Made by a program: the position numbers and the translations under genes. 64,000 nt of DNA from Pomacea canaliculata (lineage: Eukaryota > Mollusca > Gastropoda > Architaenioglossa > Ampullariidae), in contig NC_037593.1 of the NCBI RefSeq assembly GCF_003073045.1, positions 21,450,720 through 21,514,719 of the forward strand, written 5' to 3'. Positions 32,049-41,179 of the stretch are shown piece after piece. Position 1 is the first letter of the stretch. Each line of letters begins with the position of its first letter. Under the pieces are notes generated by a model, which had not been told where the DNA came from, made no database searches, and was given only the letters and a program-made list of their open reading frames with translations.

Positions 32049-32148
32049 NNNNNNNNNNNNNNNNNNNNNNNNNNNNNNNNNNNNNNNNNNNNNNNNNNNN
32101 NNNNNNNNNNNNNNNNNNNNNNNNNNNNNNNNNNNNNNNNNNNNNNNN
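32049..32148. other. Assembly gap (100 N)
   Basis: One hundred N, a placeholder length. It is followed by an AAT microsatellite. It falls between two candidate exons of the cadherin gene. Confidence 0.98.
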
Positions 32149-32497
32149 AATAATAATAATAATGAGAAATGACTTATATAAATGCATTTATTATTAGTCA
32201 TTTTCTTACTGTACATCAGACTCAATGCCTTTACAAATACATTCGGAATACACAACACTAAACGCCCACATTCATACAGATACAACATAGATAGATATAT
32301 ATAAACTGATACAGACCAAAACACATTAGCAAGCAACGGTCTGGAGACACAACAACAGACACACAAGACTGAAAAGTCTGCTCATGAAGCATGCCAGGGG
32401 CTGGGTATAGGAAAGGACTGGTAGACTGCGAGCGGGAAAAGACGAATTTGAGAATTTGAAAAGAGATGTGTTGAGAACCCGGCAGACGTATTGTATA

Positions 32498-32656
32498 CAG
32501 GCCCGTTCTTAGCCCCCGCGGGGCCCGAGGCAAAGGGCATGTGCGGGGCCCTCACGCCACGGCTGACTACACTTCCATATGCCTAGTTACCATATCAATC
32601 AAAAGCGCGGGGCCCTAGGCAGATGCCTCGTCCGCCTGCCCCTAAGCACGGCCCTG
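32498..32656. mobile_element. hAT-type MITE with perfect 8-bp TSD
   Basis: 159 bp. Ends CAGGCCCGTTCTTAGCCCC and, reverse-complemented, CAGGGCCGTGCTTAGGGGC. Flanked by ATTGTATA on both sides (32,490-32,497; 32,657-32,664). GC-rich, with GGGGCCC blocks. Confidence 0.92.
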
Positions 32657-32750
32657 ATTGTATATGTGTATATGTGCGACATGTGTATATGTGTATGTGT
32701 ATATATGTGTGACATGTGTATATGTGTGACATGTGTATATGAGCAGTGAC

Positions 32751-32829
32751 AGCACGCACTAGACTCCAGACCTCTGTACCTCTCCCAAGACTCCCACAGG
32801 TAACACATGTTCCAACGGCGACAGAGACA
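32751..32829 (-). CDS. Cadherin-repeat gene, exon 11 (candidate)
   Basis: 79 nt, acceptor gttgtgtgcag. It starts with one base, which completes the Gly codon left by exon 10 (gg+t). It reads VSVAVGTCVTCGSLGRGTEV, then WSLVRA. The GSLxRGTEVWSLVxRA pattern is the second half of a cadherin repeat. The 3' end is set at GCT|GTCACT by analogy with exon 12; this donor is weak. Confidence 0.42.
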
Positions 32830-33575
32830 CTGCACACAACATAACTGTCGATTCTGGCTCTCACAATGATGAGTGGCAGAACAGTTGCTTCAAGAATCTA
32901 AAAACATCATGATGTAATTGGAGAGAAATTATTAAAGAGTCAATCTATGTTGCTGACACACGCGGCAAGATGGCGTAGATGTGGCAGGAGACCGCTACTC
33001 GATTATTTGGTCCTGAGAAAAGAAGTGACGTGACGCAGCCAGAGAAGAATAATCCAGAAGACAGCAAGCGGAGTATACAGAAACACAGCTCAAACAGTAA
33101 ACACAAAGTGTGACACAGATCTACGAAAAAAGAAGAAAAGAAACGTAGATCTGTGAGTGGAGCAAAGAGGCATAACTCTAATGTATGATGCTGCCCCTTG
33201 TATGACTACTGCGATCGACTTCAATAATTCAGACAAGAGCGTTGTCTGGTGGTGTGTCAGTTGGACTGTGTGCTGTCTGACACTGTCAGAAGTAAGGTGT
33301 TATCTTCGTAACTGAAATTGTAAACAATAAAGCTAGGTTGACACATTACCAGTAATGACTGTCGTGGGCTTCTCACGACTCAGCAGATTTGCAATCGCGA
33401 GCAGACATGCAGCCAACAATTGAGTTTAAAAATGGTTTTAAAGCCTAAATAATTATTCCAATATTTTTGTCGAGAAATGGTTCACTTTTTTAGGGGAGGG
33501 GATCAGTAGTTGCCTTTGTCCTGCGGCGCAGAACACAGCCTATAGCGCTAAACTGTTGAAAGTAGCCTCCCTTAC

Positions 33576-33688
33576 CCGGAGGGACTGTCTGACGTCATAA
33601 CGAGGTCTGTACGAGCGTTGCTGCCGGCGTCAGGGTCCGTGACACCAATCGCGCCCACCAGGTCACCCTTGGCTGAGGACAGGCCGAC
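33576..33688 (-). CDS. Cadherin-repeat gene, exon 10
   Basis: 113 nt, acceptor ctgtcctgacag, donor CGG|GTAAGG, phase 0 to 2. It reads AKGDLVGAIGVTDPDAGSNA, then RTDLVMTSDSPS. The GVTDPDAGSNA motif is the calcium-binding DxDxGxN of a cadherin repeat. It follows exon 9 in phase. The intron between them carries a CR1-like LINE fragment. Confidence 0.75.
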
Positions 33689-33789
33689 CTGTCAGGACAG
33701 TGAGTACAGGTGTTAAACAGGGGACACACACGTACAGCAGCCCCAGCCCCAATCAGTACAATCATTATAATTACAGGGTTAAGGTTAGG

Positions 33790-33970
33790 GTTAATTCTCT
33801 TAAGGTTAATTAATTCTCTCACGCACACAATACGCACGCGCACACATATACTCACATGCACACATTCACAGGTACACACATAAATACGCTCTCTCTCTCT
33901 CTCACCCACACAATACACACGCGCACACATATCCTCTCACACACGTACACATGTACACACTAACATTCAC
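33790..33970. repeat. CA/CT microsatellite
   Basis: ACACAC and CTCTCT runs immediately upstream of the LINE; a similar run follows the LINE's CATCAT tail at 35,240-35,330. Confidence 0.85.
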
Positions 33971-33972
33971 AT

Positions 33973-35245
33973 ATGCAGGATGCAGGGAAAGTGACTCTTG
34001 TGGTCCTCCTTGATCTGAGTGCGGCCTTCGATGTCATTGATCACTCCACTCTACTGACTCGTCTCCAAATGGAGGTGGGCATTGGTGGTTCCGCCTTGCA
34101 GTGGTTCCATTCCTACCTCAGTGATCGCACACAAAGGGTGATGGTCAATCAAGCTTCTTCAGTGACAGTTCCACTGCTGTGCGGTGTCCCGCAGGGCTCT
34201 GTTTTGGGCCCGGTTCTATTTTCTATTTACACATCTCAGCTTGGTCCTCTCATTGAGAAGCATAATGTGAACCGTAAGATTGTTTGCAGATGACACTGAC
34301 TCTCTTTTTCATTTAGTACTGACAGTGAGTCGGTGCGTGAGGCAGTTTGTGCTGTAGAAGATTGTTGCTTAGAGGTCAAGTCATGGGATGCTGAGGAATA
34401 AACTCAAGCTTAATGATGAGAAGACAGAGGCGATGCTATGTGGTTCCAAGCTTAGCCTTAGTAAAGTCCTCTCTAGACTCCATCCAAGTGGGTCAAGCTA
34501 GAATTCCTCTCTCCAGCTCCGTACGGAACCTTGGACTCTATGTTGACAATCTTCTAACTATGTGATCATGTCAGTTCTGTAGTCAAGGCATGTTATTTCC
34601 ATATCCGCACTCTTGGACGACTCCGACCAGTCTTAATAAGAAGACTGCAAATGCAGTTGCTGTGTCCCTCATCGGTTCTACATTAGACTATGCCAACAGC
34701 TGCCTCTGGGGGATTTCAAAGAGCGAGTTGTCGAGGCTACAGCGAGTGCAAAATACGGCTGCGAGGATAGTGGCAGGAAAGAAAACAACTGACCATATTA
34801 ACTCCTGTACTTCGTGACCTACATTGGCTTCCTGTGGAGAAGCGAATTGAGCATAAAATTGTTACCTTAACCTATGGCTGTCTTCACGACCTTGGCCTGC
34901 CTATCTGCAAGAACTCATTCGCTGTTACCAACCCCAGCGGAACCTTCGTTCAGCAGCACACTTCAGACTTGAACGACCGAGTGTTCAGTCAGGGAATGCT
35001 AATAAGAAGACTGCGGGTTTCAGATCCTTCTCCAATGTAGCCCCGCTTTTTGTGGAACTCGCTTCCCTCTCGACCAAGGAGTCTGATAGTATTGGATCTT
35101 TCAAGAAAAATCTGAAGACTCACTTGTTTAAACTTTTTTGAAGTTTTCATTTGACCTGCAGTTTGGTGGCTGCTGGGATCACCGCGCATTGAGCGCATCT
35201 TTGTGATGCGGATACTGGCGCGCTATAAAACTACATCATCATCAT
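33973..35245 (+). mobile_element. CR1-like LINE, 5'-truncated and frameshifted
   Basis: Begins inside the RT domain (LLDLSAAFDVIDHSTLLTRL, GVPQGSVLGPVLFSIY). The YADD-type box follows in a shifted frame at about 34,285. The end of the protein is recognisable (SFKKNLKTHLFKLF, ending about 35,140). The 3' UTR has GTGATGCGGATACTGGCGCG, TATAAA and then a CATCAT tail, as in CR1/L2 elements. Several stops: inactive. It sits between exons 9 and 10 of the cadherin gene in the opposite orientation. Confidence 0.87.
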
Positions 35246-35590
35246 CATCATCAACATATACACGCTCTCTCACACATACAATACACATACACACACACGT
35301 TCACACGACCACACATTAACACACTCGCTGCAGGCACAAGCCAGGTAGGCGATGTCGCCAGTCGTGACAGTCGTCGATCACACTCTCGACATTAATGTTG
35401 GCCTCATTACCGGTGTAGTGACGTGTCCTCTGTAGGCTACTCACGATGTCCACGTGTTCTTGCAGCCACGAGGTCAGTGGCCATGGTTGATCCTTCTTCT
35501 TATCGTTGACGTCATCTGTTGAGTCACGTTCAACGACATTCTCTCCATCGCCCACCTACTTATCGATGACGTCAGAAAACTAATTCTCAC

Positions 35591-35701
35591 CTTGAAATCG
35601 TATGATGTTTGGTTAAACGCAGGCGGGTTGTCGTTGATGTCGGTCAGGTAAATAGTTACGTCAGAAGTGGCACTCAGTCCACCGGGGTCAGTGACCATCA
35701 C
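35591..35701 (-). CDS. Cadherin-repeat gene, exon 9
   Basis: 111 nt, acceptor ctgtcttcag, donor AAG|GTGAGA, phase 0 to 0. It reads VMVTDPGGLSATSDVTIYLT, then DINDNPPAFNQTSYDFK. DINDNPPAF is the hallmark linker between cadherin repeats. Confidence 0.9.
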
Positions 35702-35939
35702 CTGAAGACAGGAGAGAGAAAATCATCCTCATTACACTTGCCGCTCTCTCGATGAAAGCAAGGAAATCAAGTTGCCGGTATTAGCGGCGTTGTCATGTGA
35801 CTCTCATTTCTGGGATTAACTAAACATAAATATTAATTAATCTCAGAAAATCTCAAATAATTATTAGTGACCATCTCACTTAAAGAAAGAAAGAAAGAAA
35901 GAATTAAGACATAGGGAAGTTTTTACATGGTACACTGAA

Positions 35940-36210
35940 CGTTACGAGGATGGATATAATGAAGGGCGATGATGGATGGATAGAGGTGGGTGGTGATGAT
36001 GGAGATGATGATGACTGGTGATGAAGTTGGTGATGGATGGATGATGAATGCTGATAAGGATGATGGATGGGGGATGAATGTTTGTGGTGCTGATGGTGGA
36101 TAGACGAGCGGGTGGACGACTTAGTGCTAGTGATGGTGGTTAACGATTAATGTGAATAATGGTGATGAATGATTGAGACGAATGTAGATGACGGATGATT
36201 GATGATGATT
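35940..36210. repeat. GATG-rich simple repeat
   Basis: Irregular GATGGATGATGATG array inside an intron. Confidence 0.8.
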
Positions 36211-36383
36211 ATCCTGTAAAGGCTGAAGTACTCGTGTGTCATGTAATGACTCTGATGTCCTCAGACCCATGTCTTTGTCATCTAAAGACCCTCGCCAGTT
36301 GTCTGGGATGCTGCTGTGTGGAAATGTGTGTCCGAGGACACGGGAAGTGTGTGATGTGTGTCCCGACGGCTGGGAGGACAAAC

Positions 36384-36566
36384 CTTAATGACTGGGTTGG
36401 TCGCGCCGTTGTCTCGTTCTAACGGTTGCTGGTTGGTAAGTGTTCCGTCTGACGTCCTGATAGAGAAGAGGTTAGAGTAGGTTCCCCCTGCCACAATGGT
36501 GTACGTCAGCGAGTTGCTGTCAGGATCCACGGCGCTGTAGGCTGGCAGCACAGACACGGTCCCCAC
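36384..36566 (-). CDS. Cadherin-repeat gene, exon 8
   Basis: 183 nt (61 codons), acceptor cctgtgcag, donor AAG|GTTTGT, phase 0 to 0. It reads YSAVDPDSNSLTYTIVAGGT, then LFSIRTSDGTLTNQQPLERD and NPVIK. This is a near-complete cadherin core: DPDS calcium site, F.I....G.L, and a LERD strand. It continues directly into VMVTDPGG of exon 9. Confidence 0.9.
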
Positions 36567-36688
36567 CTGCACAGGTCACACGGTGCGTTAGTAACAGCAG
36601 AACTTGAACCTCATCTCTTTAACGTCTCTAGTTTCTTCGTTCTATGTCTTCCAACTTTCCACTACCCTCGATGTAAAATGTTTCTCAC

Positions 36689-36879
36689 CGGCCCTTCACT
36701 CACTGTAACCTGAACCGGAACAGAGCGGAAGTAGGGGGCTTCGTTGACGTCCATAATAAGCAGCGTGGTAGAAGCTGTTGTTTGGCGATAACCGTCGTCA
36801 GCCGAGCACGTGATTATAAAGGTTGTCGTGCCTGTCTCGTAGTCGAACTGTTTGCCGCTCGCTAGCTTGATGCTGACAG
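36689..36879 (-). CDS. Cadherin-repeat gene, exon 7
   Basis: 191 nt, acceptor aaaagttccag, donor CCG|GTGAGA, phase 1 to 0. It reads IKLASGKQFDYETGTTTFII, TCSADDGYRQTTASTTLLIM, then DVNEAPYFRSVPVQVTVSEG. LDYE-like FDYE, the ADD calcium site and DVNEAPYF are classical cadherin signatures. There is no other open frame across it. Confidence 0.9.
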
Positions 36880-37137
36880 CTGGAACTTTTCAGAAAACAT
36901 AAGATGTTAAGTGCGTGTCCGCGGCTGCAACTTTCCAGTAAATAATAAACATGAATTGTGCATGTTCATTTCTAAAATGAAATATAGCTGACTGCGCACC
37001 GTGACGAAATCTCTGTGTCGGGTATGTTTCAAATTTTTGGTGGGTGGCAATAAAAGCAAAAAAAAAAAGTTATTCTCCTGTCGTCAGGTAACAGTTGCAG
37101 AGCTGCACTTGGTAAATAAGATACCTGCTCTTACGAG

Positions 37138-37326
37138 CAGGCCTGACGAGAGGGGGGGACAGGGGGGTCTGGTGTACCCGGGCCCGCGGCTGTCAAGGGG
37201 GCCCGGTCTTGGTCAGTGGGTTTGTTTTTTTTTATACATTATATACTGGGAAATAATTTACGATTACAAGTACAAGGGGCCCGGAGAGGTCTGTCCCAGG
37301 GCCCGGGCTGGCTCTCGGCGGCCCTG
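37138..37326. mobile_element. hAT-type MITE with perfect 8-bp TSD
   Basis: 189 bp. Ends CAGGCCTGACGAGAGGGGG and, reverse-complemented, CAGGGCCGCCGAGAGCCAG. Flanked by CTTACGAG (37,130-37,137; 37,327-37,334). Same family as 29,092-29,345 and 43,747-44,163. In a cadherin intron. Confidence 0.93.
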
Positions 37327-37406
37327 CTTACGAGAAAGGTGCTAAAGTAGGAAAGTCGAGACTTGGATGGATGTCAGCAAATACCAAATCAGAGTTTTCA
37401 ACATAC

Positions 37407-37583
37407 GGGTGACTGTGACGACAAAGTAGGAGGAGTCCGCTGCAGGAGAGATACCACATCTGACACTAGGGGTGGAGGTGTCGTCAGTGACGCTGACGGT
37501 GAACAACGTGGCGCCACCCATCACGTTCTCGTTAGCAGTCACGAGGTCGGACGGGAAGGTAACTCTGGGCGCCTGGTTGTCGT
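37407..37583 (-). CDS. Cadherin-repeat gene, exon 6
   Basis: 177 nt, acceptor ttcgccag, donor GTATGT, phase 1 to 1. A split codon gives Asn, then DNQAPRVTFPSDLVTANENV, ATLFTVSVTDDTSTPSVRCG and SSYFVVTVT. N-DNQAP is a cadherin linker split by the intron; the TANEN strand and DD site follow. Confidence 0.88.
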
Positions 37584-37809
37584 CTGGCGAAAATTGTACA
37601 GTTCAATTTGTTTTCATCTTTGTTTTCATCAACTGCTAAAACACGGCTACATTAGCATTACAGTAACCAGCAACCACTCATATGTCCTCGCAGACACGCT
37701 GCTGACAGACACCTGTACACATTGCTCACACTCGCTCACCGCAGTGATGGATATTGTTTAATAATATTTAATTGATCGCTTGATACAAACAAGTGAACAG
37801 TGAACTGAC

Positions 37810-37935
37810 TTGTAAAGCTGAGCGTGACCCGGGCGGTCACAGCGGCGTTCACACCATCTGACACGCTGACCGTTATACTAACTGATGAGGCGGTGACTGA
37901 GCGCAGGTCAACCTCGTTCTGAATGACGCAGTCCG
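37810..37935 (-). CDS. Cadherin-repeat gene, exon 5
   Basis: 126 nt, acceptor tttttttcag, donor CAA|GTCAGT, phase 1 to 1. It reads CVIQNEVDLRSVTASSVSIT, then VSVSDGVNAAVTARVTLSFT. The V.VSDGVN.....V.L.F strand is the end of a cadherin-like repeat and runs into the NDNQAP linker of exon 6. Confidence 0.85.
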
Positions 37936-38653
37936 CTGAAAAAAAGGGACTGTACATCAATGGACTGTCTCGTTATTTAAGTTTTTTCAGATTTTAGTTT
38001 TTCAGTTTATTTTATGATTTTATTATACTATTGTTATTAAGATTTCTGTTTTCTCAGAGTATTGTAGAAATGTCTTCGAGTTTCTTCGATCGTATAGTCA
38101 TTGACGACAAGCATCGTTCTTTATCTAACGTCATCTACGTGTCCAGTTCTGCTGTCACTGAGACAAACATCGCTGTATGTGACGTCAGCTAAGATGGCGG
38201 CCTGTTGGTCAGAGGCCATCGTGAGCTGCTCCAGTCGTGCATCAGTCACCGCGTCCAGAGAGAAGTCACGTGGCGGAAGTGAGAGTCACAGACGTGGAGT
38301 TTCAGGTGTGCTTTACCTGTCATTTTGTTATCAGCACGATGTCACGTGACACATGACGTCACACTGAGTAGTCCTTTGTGACCTCTCCACGTTGACTATA
38401 GCAAACACGCAGTTCCTTCTGCACCCGGCTACAGATTACAGCTAACTGATGTTGTCCAGGTAATTGGTGTATGGATTAATCAGAACTAGTTTTCAGAAAG
38501 TGTATTCACATTAAATTATCTTTCTTTTTATTCTTCTGTCGTGTCTTTTTTTCTGCTCGTCTGCTCATTATACTTGTACCATCAAGGAGCAAAACACGCA
38601 CACAAGCACACTAACCCTAATTCACAAATAACCATTATAACAAGACCAGTAAC

Positions 38654-38782
38654 CTGTAACAGAAAAGCCGGTAGGAGGTGATGCTGTACAGGTCACCAGG
38701 TCATTATCCGGGTCTTGATATCCGATCACATATAGGACAGAGCGAGGTAGATGGGTTGTGGAAATATTCACCTGTACATGTT
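38654..38782 (-). CDS. Cadherin-repeat gene, exon 4
   Basis: 129 nt, acceptor ttgtctgacag, donor ACAG|GTTACT, phase 1 to 1. It reads EHVQVNISTTHLPRSVLYVI, then GYQDPDNDLVTCTASPPTGF. The DPDND...TC pattern also occurs in exon 2, so the protein repeats a Cys-containing cadherin variant. Confidence 0.82.
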
Positions 38783-39020
38783 CTGTCAGACAAAAACATA
38801 AACGACATTTTTTTCTACTACAGTGCTTTTGATTAATTCTTACCTCTCTACTCCCCCAATGCTTCACAATACATTTATACACACATAAAGATTACAGCTG
38901 TAACTATAAATATGCATAAATATACATATAGATATACATATTGTATACATCAATGACATTATGAAATTTAAATTATTGTAGTGGAAGTAGATGACCACGA
39001 TGGTGGTGTGATATGTTTAC

Positions 39021-39188
39021 CTGAGTTGCTAGCATTGAGTGTGGGAGGCGAGTTGTTGATGATGTCCACTCTGACCTGTAAGATGTTGGATGTGTCTGTG
39101 CCATTATCAGTACACGTGATGTCCAGGCTGTAACTGTCTCCTGTCACACTGCCCGCTCCATGGTTGATGAAGTAGAGCCAGTACACCC
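39021..39188 (-). CDS. Cadherin-repeat gene, exon 3
   Basis: 168 nt, acceptor ctgtgtag, donor CAG|GTAAAC, phase 1 to 1. It reads VYWLYFINHGAGSVTGDSYS, LDITCTDNGTDTSNILQVRV, then DIINNSPPTLNASN. CTDNGTD and the INNSPP linker mark the end of the first repeat. Confidence 0.84.
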
Positions 39189-39603
39189 CTACACAGAGCC
39201 GCCATCTTGCTGAATACTTTGCTACATGTACTTATGTAATAGCACAGGATCTTGATAAATACTTTGTTGTAAGTGCTTCTTTAAAATCACAGCTTTGTTA
39301 AATACTTTTCCACATGCCTTGGTTTCGACGTTTGAGGTGTGGGTTGATGTTTTAGCTGAGAAAGAGGCTGAAGACTGGCGGACTATCATTTACTCTTGGC
39401 TCAGTGGCTTTTTTACTGCGTTCCCCTTATTTAACATTTCCCCTTATCTAACGGTTTGTCTTTTGATTACACAATCGATGATTTTATCATCTCTGGACAT
39501 ATGAACGATAGAACTGATGGTTTGAGTGTGGGTGGTGTCGCTATGCACTACATCACAACTTTGGGAAGAGGCTGAGCCCCCTGCCAGGCGCTGGTGGACA
39601 TAC

Positions 39604-39790
39604 CATTATCCTCTGGTCGTGTCGTCACCTCGAAGATGTTGGTCGACGGAGTCACATCGACGACGCTGCACGTGAAGGTGTCGTTGTCGGGGTCGTTCAC
39701 GTCCAGTTCGTACAGACGCCAGTCAGAAGGTTGGTCTCGTTTCAATGTCGCCTGGCCGACCTGCCCCGAGATGACCGGTGCTGCCCCGTG
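39604..39790 (-). CDS. Cadherin-repeat gene, exon 2
   Basis: 187 nt, acceptor gatgtcaccag, donor ATG|GTATGT, phase 0 to 1. It reads HGAAPVISGQVGQATLKRDQ, then ELDVNDPDNDTFTCSVVDVT and IFEVTTRPEDN. It directly follows the signal-peptide exon in phase and starts the first extracellular repeat (DVNDPDND calcium-binding motif). Confidence 0.84.
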
Positions 39791-40078
39791 CTGGTGACAT
39801 CACATGTCTTTGATGTACATCACATTGTACACTCTCAGTTACTGTCGTCACTAGCCAGTACAGTCCGTAATATTGGTTACTTTAGTGACTAGTTAGTTCA
39901 CTCCATACTATCACTGACCGTTATTGCCACTAACAAACTGCTTTGACGGTTTTTCTTACTTTCTGCGCTTGCTATGTTCCTGCCTGTAAAATGTTTTGTT
40001 ACGTTACATTTTGTGGTTACTTTTATATTATCACTAATAACAAACATGCTACAAGCAATCTTTACCGATCTTGAAAAG

Positions 40079-40185
40079 TGATAGTGGTCGTGACCGGGCG
40101 AGTGGTTAGACTCAGAGTACTTGCGTTCGAACCCAAGTGAGTGCCGGTTCGATACCCTGTTAGGAATGGGTACTTGACTTCATAA
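40079..40185 (+). mobile_element. tRNA-like SINE head
   Basis: GGGCGAGTGGTTAGACTC (A box) and GGTTCGATACC (B box) about 40 nt apart, as in a tRNA-derived RNA polymerase III promoter. In the intron between the first two cadherin exons. Confidence 0.7.
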
Positions 40186-40837
40186 CTGAATGTTTGCTAC
40201 TCAAACAGGGAGATAGCGAGTGCTGGATATATTCCCGCACTCCAATAACAGTGATAGCACACTGGAAAGCATTTATTTACACCTCCGGGATTATTTTTAC
40301 ATGTCTGTCTAAAAATAATGTTCTTGAATTTTTAAGAAAACTAGCTGTTACATGTTTATTGATAAATATTAAACAGAAATGACAAAATCGAGTCAATGTA
40401 CAGAATCAAAATGAGCCAATAACTGCTATAGAACGCCTTCAAACTCTGATATCAATCTGTGTAACAACAAGTAAGGCAACTGTGTGTAAAAAACTAGAGC
40501 CACCTTCTTCGAGGAATATAAATACCTTTTATTTTTCTAAATGAAGCCCCTTACAAATGAACAGTTATCGCAGGCGATTAACAACAGATACCATCCAGTG
40601 ACCACAGATAACGAACGTCACAGACCATCTAGTGCCTACAGGTGACCAGTAACACATAAATATTATCACCTAGTCACCACAAATAACTAGTAACACATAC
40701 TATCTAGTCACCACAGATAATTAATGATTCCTAAAAACAACGGCACCAAAAGTGACTACTATTTCAAGTACAGAATAACTGCCGCCAATCAACAATAAAT
40801 CGACAGTCAACAAACAAACAAACAAAAAACGAATTCC

Positions 40838-40882
40838 CATGTTTAATTTGCCCATTGGGACTAATAAAGTTGGTCATTGTCA
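40838..40882 (-). repeat. Non-LTR element 3' tail fragment
   Basis: On minus it reads CCAACTTTATTAGTCCCAAT then GGGCAAATT. The same words recur in plus orientation at 63,598-63,642. Words of this kind are seen at LINE/SINE 3' ends. Confidence 0.65.
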
Positions 40883-41128
40883 TTGTCAAACAACAGCAAC
40901 AACAACAACAACAAACACCAACGGTACAACAGGTTGAAGTGAGAGGAGTGTCGATGACGTATCGGGTGGAGGGCTCATTACTCCTGTGTCGACATCCTAG
41001 CAACAACTCCTGCACCAATCTTACCTGACAACAGGTGTAGTCTTTCACTCAACCAGCTAGTGATGTGGCTGCTTCGTTAGTTTTATACTCAGTGACACAG
41101 GAAGCCATCTTGTCTGTGCTCTACTCAC

Positions 41129-41173
41129 CGTTTGAAGTGCAAATCCCAGCAAGAGAGACACCAGCAACAGCAT
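41129..41173 (-). CDS. Cadherin-repeat gene, exon 1: start codon and signal peptide
   Basis: ATG at 41,173 in the context GCCAAGATG (good Kozak). It codes for MLLLVSLLLGFALQT and then donor ACG|GTGAGT in phase 0, matching the phase-0 start of exon 2. A secreted or membrane protein with at least five cadherin-like repeats is predicted from exons 1-12 (31,483-41,173). Cadherin repeats bind calcium and mediate adhesion. The number of Cys-containing variant repeats suggests an invertebrate Fat/protocadherin-like protein, but the exact family, membrane anchor and C-terminus are not resolved. All junctions from exon 1 to exon 10 agree in phase. Confidence 0.85.
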
Positions 41174-41179
41174 CTTGGC

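Noticed and set aside
35316..35555. Minus frame of 79 codons between cadherin exons 9 and 10
   Set aside because: Exons 9 and 10 join in phase without it, and the peptide has no cadherin motif. The CATCAT tail and CA repeat beside it suggest intron sequence.
38101..38349. Plus frame of 81 codons, and a minus open stretch (RDFSLDAVTDARLEQLTMAS) between cadherin exons 4 and 5
   Set aside because: No acceptor precedes the minus stretch and exons 4 and 5 already join in phase, so it is probably intron sequence.
40079..40185. A genuine tRNA gene
   Set aside because: A and B boxes are present but the acceptor stem does not pair and the body continues as a SINE-like sequence.
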